In this document: positions 1 to 15,500 of the stretch, in pieces
Numbering within the stretch: the first letter of the stretch is position 1
Layout: each line of letters opens with the position of its first letter
Origin: Nemopilema nomurai
Taxonomy: Eukaryota > Cnidaria > Scyphozoa > Rhizostomeae > Rhizostomatidae
Assembly (NCBI GenBank): GCA_003864495.1
Contig: PEDN01001360.1
Span: forward strand, 434,001 to 498,000
Length of the DNA stretch: 64,000 nucleotides
Direction of reading: 5' to 3'
Position numbers and translations under genes: made by a program
Notes under the pieces: model-generated
What the model was told of the DNA's origin: nothing
What the model saw: the letters and a program-made list of their open reading frames with translations, nothing else
Databases searched by the model: none

Positions 1-536
1 AAGAGAAGTATGATTGATTAGAGTTTTTCCTTGATAGTTTTTCCTCGGCCCCTTTTTTGAAAAGTTGCCCTAGATGATGGTCAAAGTGAAAGTCACATCG
101 ATGACCAACTTTTGCTTTAGTCAGTCGAAAGTGTTGATGATGTGCAAGAATACATTAATTTGTATGCAGTACTAAAGTGACTCCCTCTTTGGTTGAAATA
201 TGACTTCTATGCTCTACATAGTGTGTAGATTTCGATCACTGAAAGGTAAAAAGGAACCTGGATAAAGAGCATTTGAGCGTTGGTTTTAGGAAATTATCTT
301 TTTACCTCAACTGATGTTTTTTCGCTCTACGGTGTTTTGCATCCAAATGTTCCTTGTAGAACATATTTTTGATGGCCTGTAATCAAAGGAGTTATTACGT
401 CTAATTAAACCACATCCTTTGCCACAGCCTTCGATTAGAAGTTGATCGAGTTGACAAAACGATAGCCCGAAATAATCAATCTTTGTTAATTTTTGTTGAA
501 AATTTGTAAAGGTCTTTCATCCTTCATTCATTGTAG

Positions 537-3500
537 GCCCGTCAACTTCGAGATCTATTCGATCAAGAAATTCTATTGATACGAAAAAAGGATGCGAGAA
601 ACGAACTCAGATTCGAAGACACAAAAAACTCTCTAAGGATGATAGGATTCTTTTATAATCCGCGAACGGATCATGATAGATTAGTAAGCACTTCACTTAA
701 TCTATGTTATCGAAAAGCATTGCTGTGATGCAAGAAAAATTAAGCGGACTTGCTAATAGTGCTGTATCAGAACTTTTTAATCCAGATTAGAGAATGAATG
801 TTCCTCTATTATTTTAACCCCCCGTCAAAATTTTGTTGCAATGTTGAGCTGATTGGTATTTGTTACCTTCAAAAGATTATTTCTTGAAGTTTTCATAATG
901 AAAAGTTGGGGCTAAGTAATAATGTATTTATCACCACCTTCCAAGGTTCGACTTACTTGAATAACAGTATTTATGTATAGAAACTCTTCAAGATAACCCC
1001 TCTTAAATTGGGCCTCTGGAAGCCGAGAGTGGTGGAGAAAAGTGAAGATTGATAAACCGTTCTACTATTTTTCTTTCATCTTACTAGATGTGACGAAATT
1101 ATATGCTGAAGTCGGTATGATGTTTCCTAGAATCGAATTGAATCCGCGAGATATTTTTGTAAAGAAAAAGAGGGCGTGACATCTATTTAAGAAAACGCAG
1201 TGGGTTACAATAGTTTTTATTCAGAATTTATGCTAGTTTTACTTAAATCTGATTCATGTCTGATTAATGTTGTGTGTTATGAACCCGAAATCGTCGTTTC
1301 CTTTCAGATGAAACTTTGCCAGCTGATTTTGAAAATGCACAATGCGGGAGGAATACATACAACGGAAGATGATCGTAGATGGGTTCACCAGTTCAAAACA
1401 TTACTTTATCTTTGTCTAAGGTTTGTATGTGGGATGTGCTTTTAGTCCGGTCTTGTAAGCGATGCTTGAATACTTGAAATAGTGATTGGCGTGAAAGAAG
1501 GTTATGTAGAGCAGAGGGCTCCCTGACGCAACCGAGCTAGCACGTTCCGAATATCAAAGATTATTACGTATTTTTTCGAAGGCGCATGGGTTGCACGCAA
1601 ATTGTCAAACGCTGCAACACTAGTTGAAGAGCCACTTTTGTCTGACATTGTCAGCTGCAAATGACGAAAAGGCTTGGGCAACAGCTGATAGGTTGTTACG
1701 TAGGCTGCAACAAGACACGGTTTTGTGTGTGAAATGTTTCAATATTCTCAACATTGATCGTTCGTTTATCATTTCACCTTCTGTTAACAGGAAGTGTCAA
1801 TAACGGATATAGGCGCTTAAGCTGTTGATAGCCAGAAAACTTGAACATCATTTTGTAGCTAGCCCAAGTATTTTTACAGCTGAAAGTTCTGACATGAACT
1901 GGGTGCACAAACACGATTTTGTGGCAGAGGGTCCTCTCTTACAACGCCAAGTCTCTATTGTTTTTGCTTTCAAAACAAACAGACGAAAAATTCCACTTAG
2001 GTTGTTTTGCATCATTCGATGTCATTTAAGCAAATTTAGTCATTTTATCAGTGACACACCTATATTATGTTTTTCCTAGGAATTTAGAAGATTCTGTGGA
2101 CCCAAAAGTGTCGATAACGGTATCACTGCGCATACTGGAAGTGTTTCTTCAATCATACTTGTTACCTTCAGATCCTCACTTGACAAGGGCGTCTGGCAGC
2201 ATGTTGGTGGTCATGTATCTGGTGAAAAAGGGTTGGTTGAACTAATCATCATTTTTTCATAAGTTGTAATATTTCTTGTAATCTAAAACATATTGTTTAT
2301 GATAGCAAATAATAGGTTTACCTTGTTGTTTGTGAGCTCTAATCTTTAGGCTAGAGATAAAAGATGCAATACTAAGTTTGCTTTGCAGTGAATTAAAGTT
2401 TTTTATGCTTCGATTAAAAAGCTTATAGAAGTGTTTGAGACTGTTGAAATGAGCTAAATTCTTTCTACAGAAATTTATTTTTGAAAACCAACTTAACTTT
2501 GTGTTTACTTAGCTTGAAAGTTGAGCATGGAGTTGAAATCGCAATGTGCTGTTGCATTTGCGAGTGGGGTTTGTCTTGCGTAACTCGCAATGAAGAAATT
2601 CTCATATCAAAACAAGAGTGTCATATCAAGCGATTCTTTGCTCATGTGTTTTCAATAAGTTGCTTAGCAGAGATATACATAAGCTGAAGCATTTGATCTT
2701 GAAAAGGCGTTAAAGTTTTGAAGGAAATCTTAACGGAAATGCTGCAGTGGAGTTTTTTATTCATTCATTAAATAGAAAGCCAATTTTGAACTTTGGATAA
2801 TTTTTGCTTTTTAGGGTACTTCAAATGCGTTAGATCCCTTATAAACAACAGAATACCCGCAAGTTTGGAGATGTCCCCAAAGCCACCAACACCATTAGCA
2901 GCTAGTGTTAAGTGCATGGTGCTCAGGCCTATCCAAAGTGTGATGACGCAGGCACGTGATGCCGATTGCCATGCAAGGTATCCGATCTTTTGTTGAGAGT
3001 CAACCCACCTTGGTGTGAAATAAAGAGACTACGTTCTCTAATGTTCTTTGTGACTCATCTCTTTGACTTGATGTGCTGCAAAACTGAACATGTATAGTTG
3101 GAGAAATTCGTGAATGGCTGACTCTTCATAGAAAAAGTGAATGATGATTATTTCCTGGCCAGATCTACATTATTTTTGTCTTAGTGCTGCAAGCGTCCGT
3201 TGTATTTGCTGTTGATCCAATGCGACTCACCATCTCCACCATTTTTTGTTTACGATGTTCATTCATTTGTGTTTTCTGCAGTTTTTGATTTCCAGTCTGA
3301 TCGCATTTGAAATGGACGCTCGATTTAAACACCGGCTTTTTACAAAGCAGCGGCTTATATGTTTAGGACCCACCAGATGACATATTAATTTACACTTCTC
3401 ATTTCTATGAAGGATTCTCAATATTAAGGCGAAATTTCATTAAAATAGATTTCGAAATGAATAGACCTTATATTTATACGAATAATCCTTCCGGAGATGA

Positions 3501-6500
3501 TTATTTGTGCCAAAATTAAATTTCAATTAATCAATATGGAAGATCGTTAATAATTAAACTGCCAAGTTATAATGTCGTCGCACATCTACCAGGGAGTTCT
3601 GTTTTAGTAATCTGCCAGTCCAGTTAATTTGTTTCTGTTGTATCGGTAGAAGCAGCAAACTTGATTCTACTGGTGATTCACGGAAGCCATTTCACTAGGA
3701 CACATTCCCAATCATTGTTTTATTCTTTTCAGAGGCGAAGTTATGCGTAACTTTGCAAGCGAAATGTTGTGCCCGGAAATGTCGAACCAACTGTTTCTGT
3801 TCCTGATTCCATCACTGGCCGAGGATGTCCCAATATTGAGTTTACTGCAATCTCTTCTCGATTTGTCAGAGATTGAAGTGGGTTCGACTAAGACTAACCG
3901 AGGCCTAAAAGTCAGCGCAACACCTTGGCTGCTATATGGCCTGCTGACACTGGGAGAAAGGCAAATTGGTGGGTTGGAGTAACTTTAGAGTAACGGATGT
4001 TCCAGTAAGACCTCTAGGAACATTTTGCATATTCAAGTGTCACACTGATAATATCTTGAACTGGGTGCAATGCAATACATGATCAGATAGTGCAACGGCT
4101 GGAATAGACTAGGCACATTGAATGCTGCAAATAAATGCCTAGTGTATTCCAGCCTTGAGGGAGGTGTGGGAATGGGTCACCTTTCTCGGGGTGGCAACCG
4201 ACAGGAAACAATGACATGCAATATAGTCACGCGAGTGCTAATAAGACTACTGATTTGAGAGAGGTAGAAATTCTTACTATAAAAAAAGAAAATAAATATT
4301 AATGAAGCTGTTAAGTAAAGAAATTAATACGATAAGCCAGTTTTGCAACATGTTATTACCCCTGGCTATTCTTAAAGAAGCGGTTTTTATCGAGAGCGTA
4401 CCTTTGGCTCTCCTCCTTTTCTTATCTGTCCACTTTCTATACGCTACTTTTTATTTTCACTAACATGATTTTACTGAAAGCCTCCAAGGGCAATATTGTT
4501 TGCTGCGTATCTAATCATTTGTTACCCCTTCATTCTAGGAGCCCTTTCTCTAGAAAACCTGACAAGATATCTGATACTTCTGAAATACCTGGTGCCTGTT
4601 TTGCCATCGTTAAAAGGTAATGGGCGGTATAGAAGTTAGCAATGAAATTCGAAATGTCTTTTTTGGTTCCAAGGACGGGCTACAGACTAGGCCTATTCCG
4701 TGATGCCCTTTTGAAAGTCTCATTTTGAGCATCAGACATGGGCCAGACATGGGCGTCAAAAGGTTTTTTCGAGCATAAAGACCTTCGGGCCCTCGTGTCA
4801 TTGGAGGCATGCTGCGCAGGAGTGCTTCTCTCCAGTAACTATGCCATCGTTTGTCCTAATTCGGCTCAGAAATGATCATTTGAAAATTGGTGTAAATGCA
4901 GCTGCAATTTCGTTGATTAAATGACGTAGTTTTTATTGTTTTGGTGGAAGTTTTGAGAAGCTTGCTGCGAAAATAGCGCCTGCATGCGTCATTTGGACAC
5001 TTGAAATCTGCATAAGTGGATTTATGTGTTTCCTCATTGTTTTTATTTATTTGCATTTGTAAAACACTTCATAATTTTTTGCTCAATATTTGTTTTGATG
5101 AAAGGATAATGGGTGATTAACGCACTGACAATTTAACAATGTCCACCAACACAAATTTCAATTTTTTAAATTGTTTCACGCAAAACTTGCAAACACGGGC
5201 AAAGAGGGGCTCAGGCTTTGAGTATGACCTCATGTAGAGTGGGCTTGCTCGGCTAGCTGAGATCTTAACTAGTATTTTGTTGCCAGCCCAGGAGACCAGG
5301 AAAGGTAGCTAATGGTTAAAGTGGGAATGTGATTTTGAGGCTACCACTCACATGACTTCAAAAAAATTAACAGCTCTGTCACACCAACAACCTCCCCCTC
5401 CCCCCCCCCCCCCCCCAACTTACCATTTTTCACCCAAGTAACAGTTGCATCCACCCTCTAGCCTTGCGGTCTTTCTGTTTCTTCATGCTAAAACTTAAAA
5501 CACGCCTTAAAACACACTTCATCCTTAGTGGTTTTGCTTTTGTAGACGTAGCTTCAAAAAGTAAGTCTGGGGATGGTTCGGATTCAGATTCCGAGGTCGA
5601 CGAGATGGAAACGGACTCTTTGCTTGAAGTAAGTCAAGAACCCATGGTAAATTTTTTCTTTCATTGTTAATACCTTCAAGTCTCGGTTATGTAATTAATT
5701 TTTCGTTATCAGTGTACATGATTTCCGCCTTTCGAAAGATATATGATTTCCACCTACAATCTCTGCCAAAAGTCTTGGAACACTTGCCCTAATTTACGCA
5801 TCGCGCAAGTTGCCAAATCCCCTCGCCCCAAAAACAATGTTGCGTAGCGCAAAAGTGAATAATCCTAAAACAAAAGTGAAATATTCTCATGTACCTATGT
5901 CCTTTCCCTAAAGATGCAACATTATTTAAGGGGGCAGGGGGGTTGCAACTATCAAGGAGAGACTGAAATAGAACGGGGGTCGCAAAATCAAAAAATTCTC
6001 ACGGTGTTCCAACTACTTTTTGCAGAGATTGTATATTATTTTATAAAGTAGCATTTTGATATTACTAGTCTAGCAGCAAGTTTTAGAGACAAAAGCAGCC
6101 CATTTTGTCGGTACATTATGGTACATAACAAAGTAAATATCCCCTATATTCGTTTGAGTTGCTCTCGAAGTCGATAAATATTGATATGTGGGCAAAAAAG
6201 ATAATGTAAAAGAAAATTCTTGAAGCCGAGTAGAATTACTATGGAGTTTCATAAAGAAAAAAATAATGATTTCAGAAAGCCTTGCTTGGGATAAGTCCTA
6301 CAGCAATGCTTAATTTCCCAATTTCCTCCAATTTTATCCCATTCTCTTTCTGACTCGAAATGGCTGAAATGTGGGCTGAAATTTTTGAAACGATACTTGA
6401 CTATTTTTAATGCTAGCAGCTAAAGTGTTAACAGAGCTTGACAATTGTTGAAATGTCCACTAGAATCCGTCGTTTCGAAGTAGCCAATGGAGAATTTCGT

Positions 6501-9500
6501 GCGATTTGAAAAGGCAACACTAAATGCCAAACTAAAGGAGCTTGTATTTTTTGTTGCAAAATGTCCTCAAAACTTATAAGAAACTGAGACGCTTGTTATG
6601 TTTTTTGGGCTCCACTGTTCTTTGAGCAGTTACATAATAGTCTGTTTGATTCGTTTTCACTCTTTTGACTATTTTAGAAGGGTATATCATTTAACATTAT
6701 TGTAATGACCCAAGTTGGATTGAGACTTCATTTTATTGATTGGGGATCGTCATCTTAGCTCCTCGTGTTCAAAGCCCTAGATCTCAGGGGACTCGGCCCT
6801 AGTGACCGCAAAACCGGGGGGTGGAATGTCTACAGTTACCTTTAAAAGATCTACCATTCTGTATTTCTGTTTTATTATTAATCAGGTGTTATCTCTACCA
6901 GGAATCAAATTCAACAAAGTACATCGCATTACGAGAACAATGCTTGAAATTACTGGACTCTCCAAACCACGTCAAAGAGCTTGTATTTCTGGTAGAGCAG
7001 GGGTCTACGAAGTAAGTAGCTTAATATCATTTATTGACAAATTGCCCTTCATAATAACCCCACACAAGCTTAGGTATCTGTTTCCGTAAAAGAAGATTAT
7101 ATGAATTGTGCATGTTTGTTCAGTCATTAAAGCTATGAGGGGTTATTTGTTTTCAGATCCCGAGTTTAGAGGATAACTGATATATCATTATCAATTGTCA
7201 AACATCTTGACGTAAATTGTTCTGTTTGCTATTGTAGTTTACATTGATGTTTTAAATGACATGGAAATTATTGTAGTTTACATTGATGTTTTAAACGACA
7301 TGGAAACTATCAGTTTTCAGACTTTTGATAGCGGTTTTTTTTATTTTCAATTTAACGACTTTTCTTTACTTAATTGATTTTTATGAGATGTAGTGCTAAT
7401 TTGTGTCTTTGAGAATAACGGTTTCAACTGGATGCCCTTTGTGTGGAACGATATCAGACTGACATTTACAGACCATCCGAAAAGGATATTTACCCTTCGC
7501 CAATGATTTATGCAAGGATATTTTTGCGCATACGATCCCAATGTCATCTTTACATCTTGTTTGAACAACTATCACTGCTATTGCTGCAGCTAGAGCGCAA
7601 ATAAACGGCATTAGCACATGTAGAATGTTTGTGATATGATTCAGAGTTCATATGTTTTCGTATGTGTATAGTATTGTATAGTGTATAACACATGTCTTGT
7701 TGATTTTAGCGGGGATCACGTCTTGGCTGGCACTGATATCAATATAAAGAATACCTGCATAGAGGCATTATGTAATATTGCATTCGCCTTGACCACCAAT
7801 CAAAAGTTACTTGTACACAGGACAAGGTAATGGCTCGGTATTTCGTTATTGTTGGGTAATTTTAGACGCTCAGTACTAAGGTTTATTTTCAAAATTGTTT
7901 CTTTTAACAATGAGACTGCACATTTAGTAAAAGCAGTGTCATTCTGAAATCAGCAAATGAAGAAAATGAGTCAAAGTACTGTAAAAAAAAGTAGAAATAA
8001 ACACTCCTCTCTTCTATTCATGCTCTTTTTTACCTTTCGTTCTGTTTTTGTGCAGATTGCTGCAGAGGTTGGCATTTAGCCATGGTTTCATGAGAGACAC
8101 GTGGCACTTGCTGTCGAGGCTTACTACTAAAACGGGTGTTGGGTAAGTCTCTGCACCAGCATCACTTCCCTAGGCTCAGAAAAGGCAGGGTTAATGTTGA
8201 CACGCAGAAGCTTGTTTGTGTTCAACTTGCCAACACCATACGTTCTTCGAATATATTTCTGCACAAGAAATGTATTTAATTATTTGCAAATCATTCGCGC
8301 ACTCCGTGAATATGACAAGCATAATTCACACTGTTGAGACAAAGATCTGATGTTAAACATTTTTCCTCAGTTTTTATTAGGTTAAATACGGAAATCTAGC
8401 CTTTTCGAATGTCCCAAGCTGTTTACTGTTGTCACTCTGTATTTCACACACCTCAATTATTTTTTCATTAGAAAGGACGCCTTGTTCCTCAATCAATTGG
8501 CCAGAGGTGCCGTGATGCCGGGTGGAGAAAAAGCCAGGATCGTTCCCATTCTCAGTATCTTTTGCACCCTATTCCGGTACTCTCTCTTTTGCGTATACGA
8601 CACAGACTTCTTCGGTCCCAATGCAGGTATGTTCCATTTCTCAGCTCCTCCCAGCTGAATTTTGTTTTAATCTCTATCCTTTGTACACAAGTGGCTCCTG
8701 TTCATAGCATAGTTTCATAGTAAACTTCTTCAAATGCCGCTATTTTTCTTTTTAAAAGAAGTAGCACAATTTAAAGCTTGAAGTCTCTTAAGTCTAGGGT
8801 CTATTATTTAATGTTTTCTGGTCGACATCGCTTTCAATCGAAAGTATTCCATATAGGCAACATTACCAATAATAGGCTCATGTAAATGTGCTTTGAAGGA
8901 GTGACAAGAAGAGCATAGAATTCCTAGTTCCCTGGTTCTTGGTTGGAGACAGAGGCTCTCCTTGTAACCGACTTTCATGTGCCTCTGTTTTAATCATTCC
9001 TATTGCCTTTCAGAACATTTTGTCGTTGAGTCGTAAATACTTCACTTAAAAGCAGCAGTTATTTAAATAAAACTTTTGTTTTAAAATCTCGCTGTACGTT
9101 TCCAGGTGCTAGTGAATCCATGATGCCGTTTAGACCATCTGATCTCGTTACCATGTCGAGGATACTTCTCGATGTTTTGATTGGCCTAATTCAAATGAAG
9201 TTCTCGGAAACACGATCAAACGTCGTCAATGCATACGGCAAGGCTATGCTGAGTGTTGGAGCGAGGCCTCTCGGAGACTCAAACGGATTCGATGAATGGA
9301 GTGGTACATGTCAGGTATGTGAAGTTGCTACTTTGTTTATGCATACTGTAGAAAACGAAACAGTAATGTTAGCAGGCATGGCCTAATCTGCCGTCAGATG
9401 AATTAATTACAACAGTAACCATAGCAGCGACAAGACCAAGTGTTATGCTTTGAAGTGTCGCTTTCAGTTGAAATTTAAAGTTTCGCGGAAATGCAGAGCA

Positions 9501-12500
9501 CGTCTTTGTATGCACGAAGTCTGCAAGATTATGATTACGCTTTTCCGTGCAAGATCATGATAACACTTCTTTTCTTGTTAAAGACACTTGAGGTCAAAAA
9601 GCGAGATGTTCTATCGCCCTTCAAGTAATCACTTGTTCTACGCCTTCCTTTAAGAAATTCACAGTAGAGACCCCAAATTTCGCCTGCCTACTGGGGCTGC
9701 TTTTCTGTGAAGCAACTGTTGGCGGCAGTGTGTTTGGATTCTTAAGCCACCAGTTCGATCAGTTCATCCAATCTGGTGCGGCCCAATGATAAATGAACCA
9801 ATTTGTCTTTAACTGGATGAAATCCGTAGATCCCTTATACACTTCGCTCTTTAAAACGTTGCCACAAGTCTGCTCTAGACAAGCACAGATGTTGGCATTA
9901 GAATAGTAGCTGTCCACTCCATTCCACAAAATCTGTGTCATGTCATTTTTATTTTACTCGAGGCCAGGAAAGCATTTGTTCAACGAGAGAGAAGGTACTT
10001 TTAACTCTCATAGACGAGAAAGTAGATTCAAGAGTTGCTGCTTTCCAAGGCCTTGGTCAGAAAGTCTTTTCTAACTCTTTTCCAAAATAAGTTTATTTCC
10101 GAGTTATTTTGCCGAGTCTACCCCGGTACAAAGCTTCTGCTACCCAAATTATGATGGGCCTGTGCCTGCATTTATTTCATTTAAACCTCTTCACCAAGGA
10201 TCATTACCAATCCATTTTGCAGGCGGTTACGTCACTAATCAGGCAGCTGCATTCACGAGACAGCCGGCACAAGTTTTGTCCCGAGGGACACTGGCTGTCC
10301 CCTAGAATTGCCATAAATGCCGAACAAGTGACAATCGAGGGATTCTTCGAGGAAAAAGGTACTACAGTGTTTTGCAGCCAATTGATCGCTGACTGAAGAG
10401 GTCGTGTCAATTGCGAAAAGAAGTGCATTGTTTGCTCTCTTCATTATCCGTGGCTATTTCCGGCTTCGCCTTTCTTCGCAAGGCTGTAGTGCTATAGTAT
10501 ATTTTCCTGTCTCCCTCCGAACAGCTGATCTAGGAATACAGCAGTTGATTCAACTGTTTGATGTAGTAATTTGGCAGCTTTTGTAGATGTTGTATTTAGC
10601 AAATATTGTCAATGGGATCTTGCATTCATGGGCACATTCTATTGCGTCCATTGTCTCTCTGCTCTTTCCAGCAAGGTATCGTAGGGGTTTTTGAAATCTG
10701 TCACTATCGTATTTTTGACAACATGTCTTTTTCCAGAAGCGGAGGATGACACTTTCAAGCCTGGAATGTCCGCACTGACAGCAAGAAGCATGGCAATTTT
10801 GAGACACATTCCTTTCTCAGTTCCCTTTCTTCAACGCGTACAGGTCTGCTATCCTTGTTTTCATTAGAGACATATATAGTGACGTCACTCACCTAGTAAC
10901 AGGCCTTTCAAGTGATGTGAACTTTGCTCCCGGTAAAATCTTTCGATTGCACATTTTTCTAGTGAATTCGTTGGTTACAAAGAAGCTTGAATGATTTCGA
11001 GTGGAGTTTAATTTCGGGAAACATTCTGTTATAGATATTCCAGAGAATTCTGAGCCAAGATAAGGACGAATCACATGACGCTGCAGCCGATTTGCTGATG
11101 CGAAGTCCATCAGCATTCATAACAGTGAACAGGAAGTACTTGTACCAGGACGCATATGACCAACTGTCACAAGAACGAGGTGGGTACTCACTTTGTCCAA
11201 TTAACGAAGGAGCTTTCCAACCTTTCTTCTAATAAGAAGCATTGGTGCTGGAGACATTTTTGCAGACTCTTCACCTTTTGCACTCATTTGCAGTTTTTAA
11301 TTCGGCGTAGAAAAAAAGTCCTATGATTTTTAATTTTTTCTTCTTTAAACTTTTCTAAGCTTGTTAATACCTGAAAAAGTAATTTTGATTCATTTCCATG
11401 ATGCTAGCAGGTTTTTCGAATTGTCTATGTTTTTGGATTATAGCACCCGATATCAAGAAGAAGATTCGTATCAAAATGATCAACGCCCAGGGCTTGGACG
11501 AAGCTGGAATTGATGGAGGTGGAATATTCCGAGAATTTATGTCTCAACTCGTCAAGCAAGGATTCGACCCCAGTTACGGCTTCTTCAAAAGTACGCCGGA
11601 GCAACTGCTGTATCCCAATCCTCAGGTAAGATCTTCTTCTTCTGTTTGCATTCCATGGACATGTTCTTGTCTAGTCTTGTTTATGTCTTATTTGCAAAGA
11701 GGCTCACTGGAAGGAACGAAGACTCTTATCCACGAATGAATAGATGAATCAACGAATGAGTCAGTGAATGAGCGAGCGAGTAAGTCGATCAATTAACCGA
11801 TCAAATGATTAATTAATCAATCAATCAATCAATCATGCAATCAACTAATCAATACATCAATCAACCAATCGATCGATAAATCAAGGAACATCATTGTGGC
11901 CATTTGCAAGTGCTAACCATTATTAAAATCTATCGATGCAAAGTTTATGGAGGTAAGCAGCAAGAACCAGGGCGTTGCTTTAGTTACTTCATTGAACCTC
12001 CTTTTATTTTGAACTATGAAATCACATTAGCAAGACCCTGTTGATTTGCTTAGGGTCATCATTGCCTTTCGCCGTCCTTGGGTGGTGATTCAAAAGCAGT
12101 GATCCGAAGTCCCTGCTTAATCAAAAGTCACAATTGAAGTTCTATGATTTGGCAAACCAACGGTTACATAACATTTTATACCGAAAGTTATTTTCGTCCA
12201 GCAAATGTTTAGTAAACCATAACCTCGTACGTAGAAAATGTGCCGCCAAGCCTTGAAATGCTTTTTATTGGAAAACTAGACTACTAAGAGCGATTATGTA
12301 GTTTGATTTGTTTGATAGCTCTGTAGTTTGGTGGGGCTATGTTGAATGGATTCATAATCAGGTTAGCTCATTCAATCTACTTCGTGCTTCGGCGACCGGA
12401 AGACCAGTTCGATGGTGACCTTGTCTTTACTTCCAAAGCAGTGACCAGCAAGACCTAATCGTCTTTCTCGTTTGGACAAATTACCATAAAGTCGGTTATT

Positions 12501-15500
12501 AGTAGGGTGCGTGCTCCGTTGGTGTCCAGCACCTCCACCTGTTGATGATCCATTGAGAAGGACTGATTCTACCAAAGCTCTTGGATCTTCTCAAAAGAAG
12601 TTTCTTGATCTGTTCTCTATTCAGGGAGGGATGATTTCCAGATAACTTTCAGCCAGTGCACTTCAATCCTTTGATGTTCTGATGTAAATGTCCTTGATTC
12701 AATGTTACTACCAAGACATTCAAAGTCGCCTTTTTTGTTTCAAGGGTGCGACCCATTTGATATTTCAATGGGACCCGTTTAATATAAGCAAATATATTCT
12801 GTTTTGATGCATTTGTATGTAATCGAACAATGACATCACCATAATCGGCATCGGCGACTTTCTTTTCTTGGAAAGCGTCTGCTTTTTGCTTGGGCTAACT
12901 TCAATAAGACCATATTCACTGGGTTGCTCGTAAGAGTGTTTTAATACGCATTCGAGGCAGATCACAAATAAGAGCGGAGCTAGAGTATCGCCTTGTAGCA
13001 CAACTGCTGCGATTTCAGCGAGGTTTTTGTCTATAGTATTCTTGTATAGATTCGTTGTGGCTGCCACAATGTTCTAAGGGATTCCAAAAGCCAATAGGAT
13101 CTCATCCATCTTTTCTCTGTGAACCAATCGAAAACTTTGAAAATGTTCCAAACAGTTCCGTTGCCAGTAGTTATTTGGTTTTCACACCTTCAATAATTCT
13201 TTCCCGCCAACAACATTTCACTGAATGTCGAGCAAATTTTTCTGAATCCATTTTGATTTTTTTCCTAGCACCCCTTCCATTGAAGGTTAAAATCTTATAA
13301 AATGACCCGTATCTTCATTTCTGACTCCATTAATAACCCAATGCGAAGATTTGCACACTGTTTTTCTATGCTTGATTGAATATTGCGTGTGAATGCATTC
13401 ACACAAGCATTAAGGTGAAGTTTAAATTGTAAAAATGCAATAAAAAATCTTTCGTAAGTTTTAGCATGTAGTATTTCTATTCAAGTATTTTCTAAGGCTT
13501 TTAGGGTAGGTCATAAAATTTGGAACCATCAGGATGCAATGTATGAGATTATCCAGGACTTGTTCAAAGGTTTCCCACCAGAGGCAAATTTTGCTTTTTT
13601 GAAGCTCTGTCGTCAGAAATGCTCGCTGTGAAATTAACTGCTGTTAATGCCGAATTAAACAACATGATACCATAATTTCTAAATTTATCAACTTTTTGCA
13701 CACCAGTAAGACCCTCGGGAAGTTTCCAAGTTTCAAATAGCTGATTCAGAACGAATTTTCAATGAGAAATTAAACACTTGTTTTGTTCTATGAATTTAGC
13801 TATTATCAGTATTTTCAGAATTTAGGCAGGCCTATATTTACTAAATAAAACCATAAGCTTTCCCAGAAGCGAAGCCCATTGCGGCCTTCTAACTTGTTAA
13901 TGGAGTTTCCAAGCAATGCGGAGGAGCTCGAGAAGCACGTGATTGTGTGCGAATGACATCTCCATTTTCACCCTATGAATACCGTGTCGGCTAGGCATAG
14001 TGGGTTCATCGCATATTTGAAACTGTTATTTCACGTTGGTTCGAAAACCAGTCCCCACTAGCGCGATCCGACATTTTTGCTTCCTAATTTTATTTGAAGA
14101 TTGCGTTCATTTGTGGCTATATTTCTAGTCATAACTGTCATATCTGCTTTCCTTTTCTTTTAAGAAATAAATTAATACCATGATGATCGCGCGTGCGGGT
14201 GTAGGCTAAATTAATCAAACGAGGTCGTGCACGGCGTTTTTTCGAAGTTTTCTACGATCCTCACCTTGACTTCAGACAAAAACAAGTTGACAAAAGAAAT
14301 TTCTGAACTGCGCACCCTCTTCAGGATTTCTGAACTGCGTGCGGCTGTAATAAATTTATCAGGGAGATGCCCCCCCCCCCCCCAACTTTTTTGCCAAAAG
14401 CTTTTGTTATGGGTCTTTGATTTTTTGTTGTGGAACGAAAACTGCGTCGAAGTTGCACTATAAGTTACCCTAGGTACCAAACTCACTATATGGTAAGCTA
14501 GATTATTTTATTGAGTCTGGTTATTTGCGCGGCCATTTTCACGCTTGATAAGTTTGCGCGACCAATTTTAAAAACGCGCAGACGGGTGCGCAGGCAAAAT
14601 ATTGCGGGCGGGCGCGCAGCAAAGTTTCCAGTGGGGACTTCAGAGGACATCCAAAACCTTGCTTTGACAATATTTTGAGGGGGTGCTTTTAACGGCTACG
14701 AAATGAAACACAACCACCACGAATGTGTCTTGATCACAATTTTGCTATCTTCCCAAAGGGTAAGAAGTAAATTGTTTTTTTTTGTAGATGTCTGATAAAC
14801 AGGAGGTAGGTTTGTTGCTAGACTCAGATAGAACTTGTTTGTTATGGAATTTTCCATGTTGCCTGTAGCGGCTCTAGGCAGTATTTACCCTTGAAATATT
14901 TGACATTGGCTCTGAAGAATCGGCCGCATTTTTTGCACTTTGATCATCTCGTCAACTGAGCCCACTTTGGGCTCCTAAAGTATTCTGGTTGGCATTGGGC
15001 ACAAAACAAATCGAGAATGTGAGCCATAATGACGTAAATGAAAACTTTATGTCGTCACACAGGGTTGAGTTTCTCTGCGTGACGTAATTTTGAATGTGGT
15101 TGTTGTTTAATTCGAATTTTAATCGGGAAAAGATTGCTAAATGAATTATTTTTTCGAACAACTATCATGGCCGATATATATTGAAATGCATTCAAGCTGA
15201 CAGCTATTTTCAACCATTTTAGCCCCAAACGCTCAAGCTTTCACGAAGTATGTCTTTGTCTTGAAATCGCAGATTTAACAAGTTTCCGTTATAATGGTCT
15301 TGTTTTTAATAAACTAATTATGAAATCTTTGTGATTAATGAATATTTGCCTAGAATAGCTTTAGGCCTACGGTTTTCTAGAATAAATTTCTTTGACTCTC
15401 TAATTAGATTTACAGTTTTTTGCTTTCTTTTGAAGTGCTAAGTCGTGTTAAGTTTAACCCATCTTTTATCACTATTAGTGCGTTACAACTGTCAACTGCA

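Noticed and set aside
14788..14803. A possible micro-exon (MSDKQ) in the large UBE3C intron
   Set aside because: Splice-like signals flank it, but the neighbouring exons already join in phase 0 with about the family's normal spacing, so no extra residues are needed.
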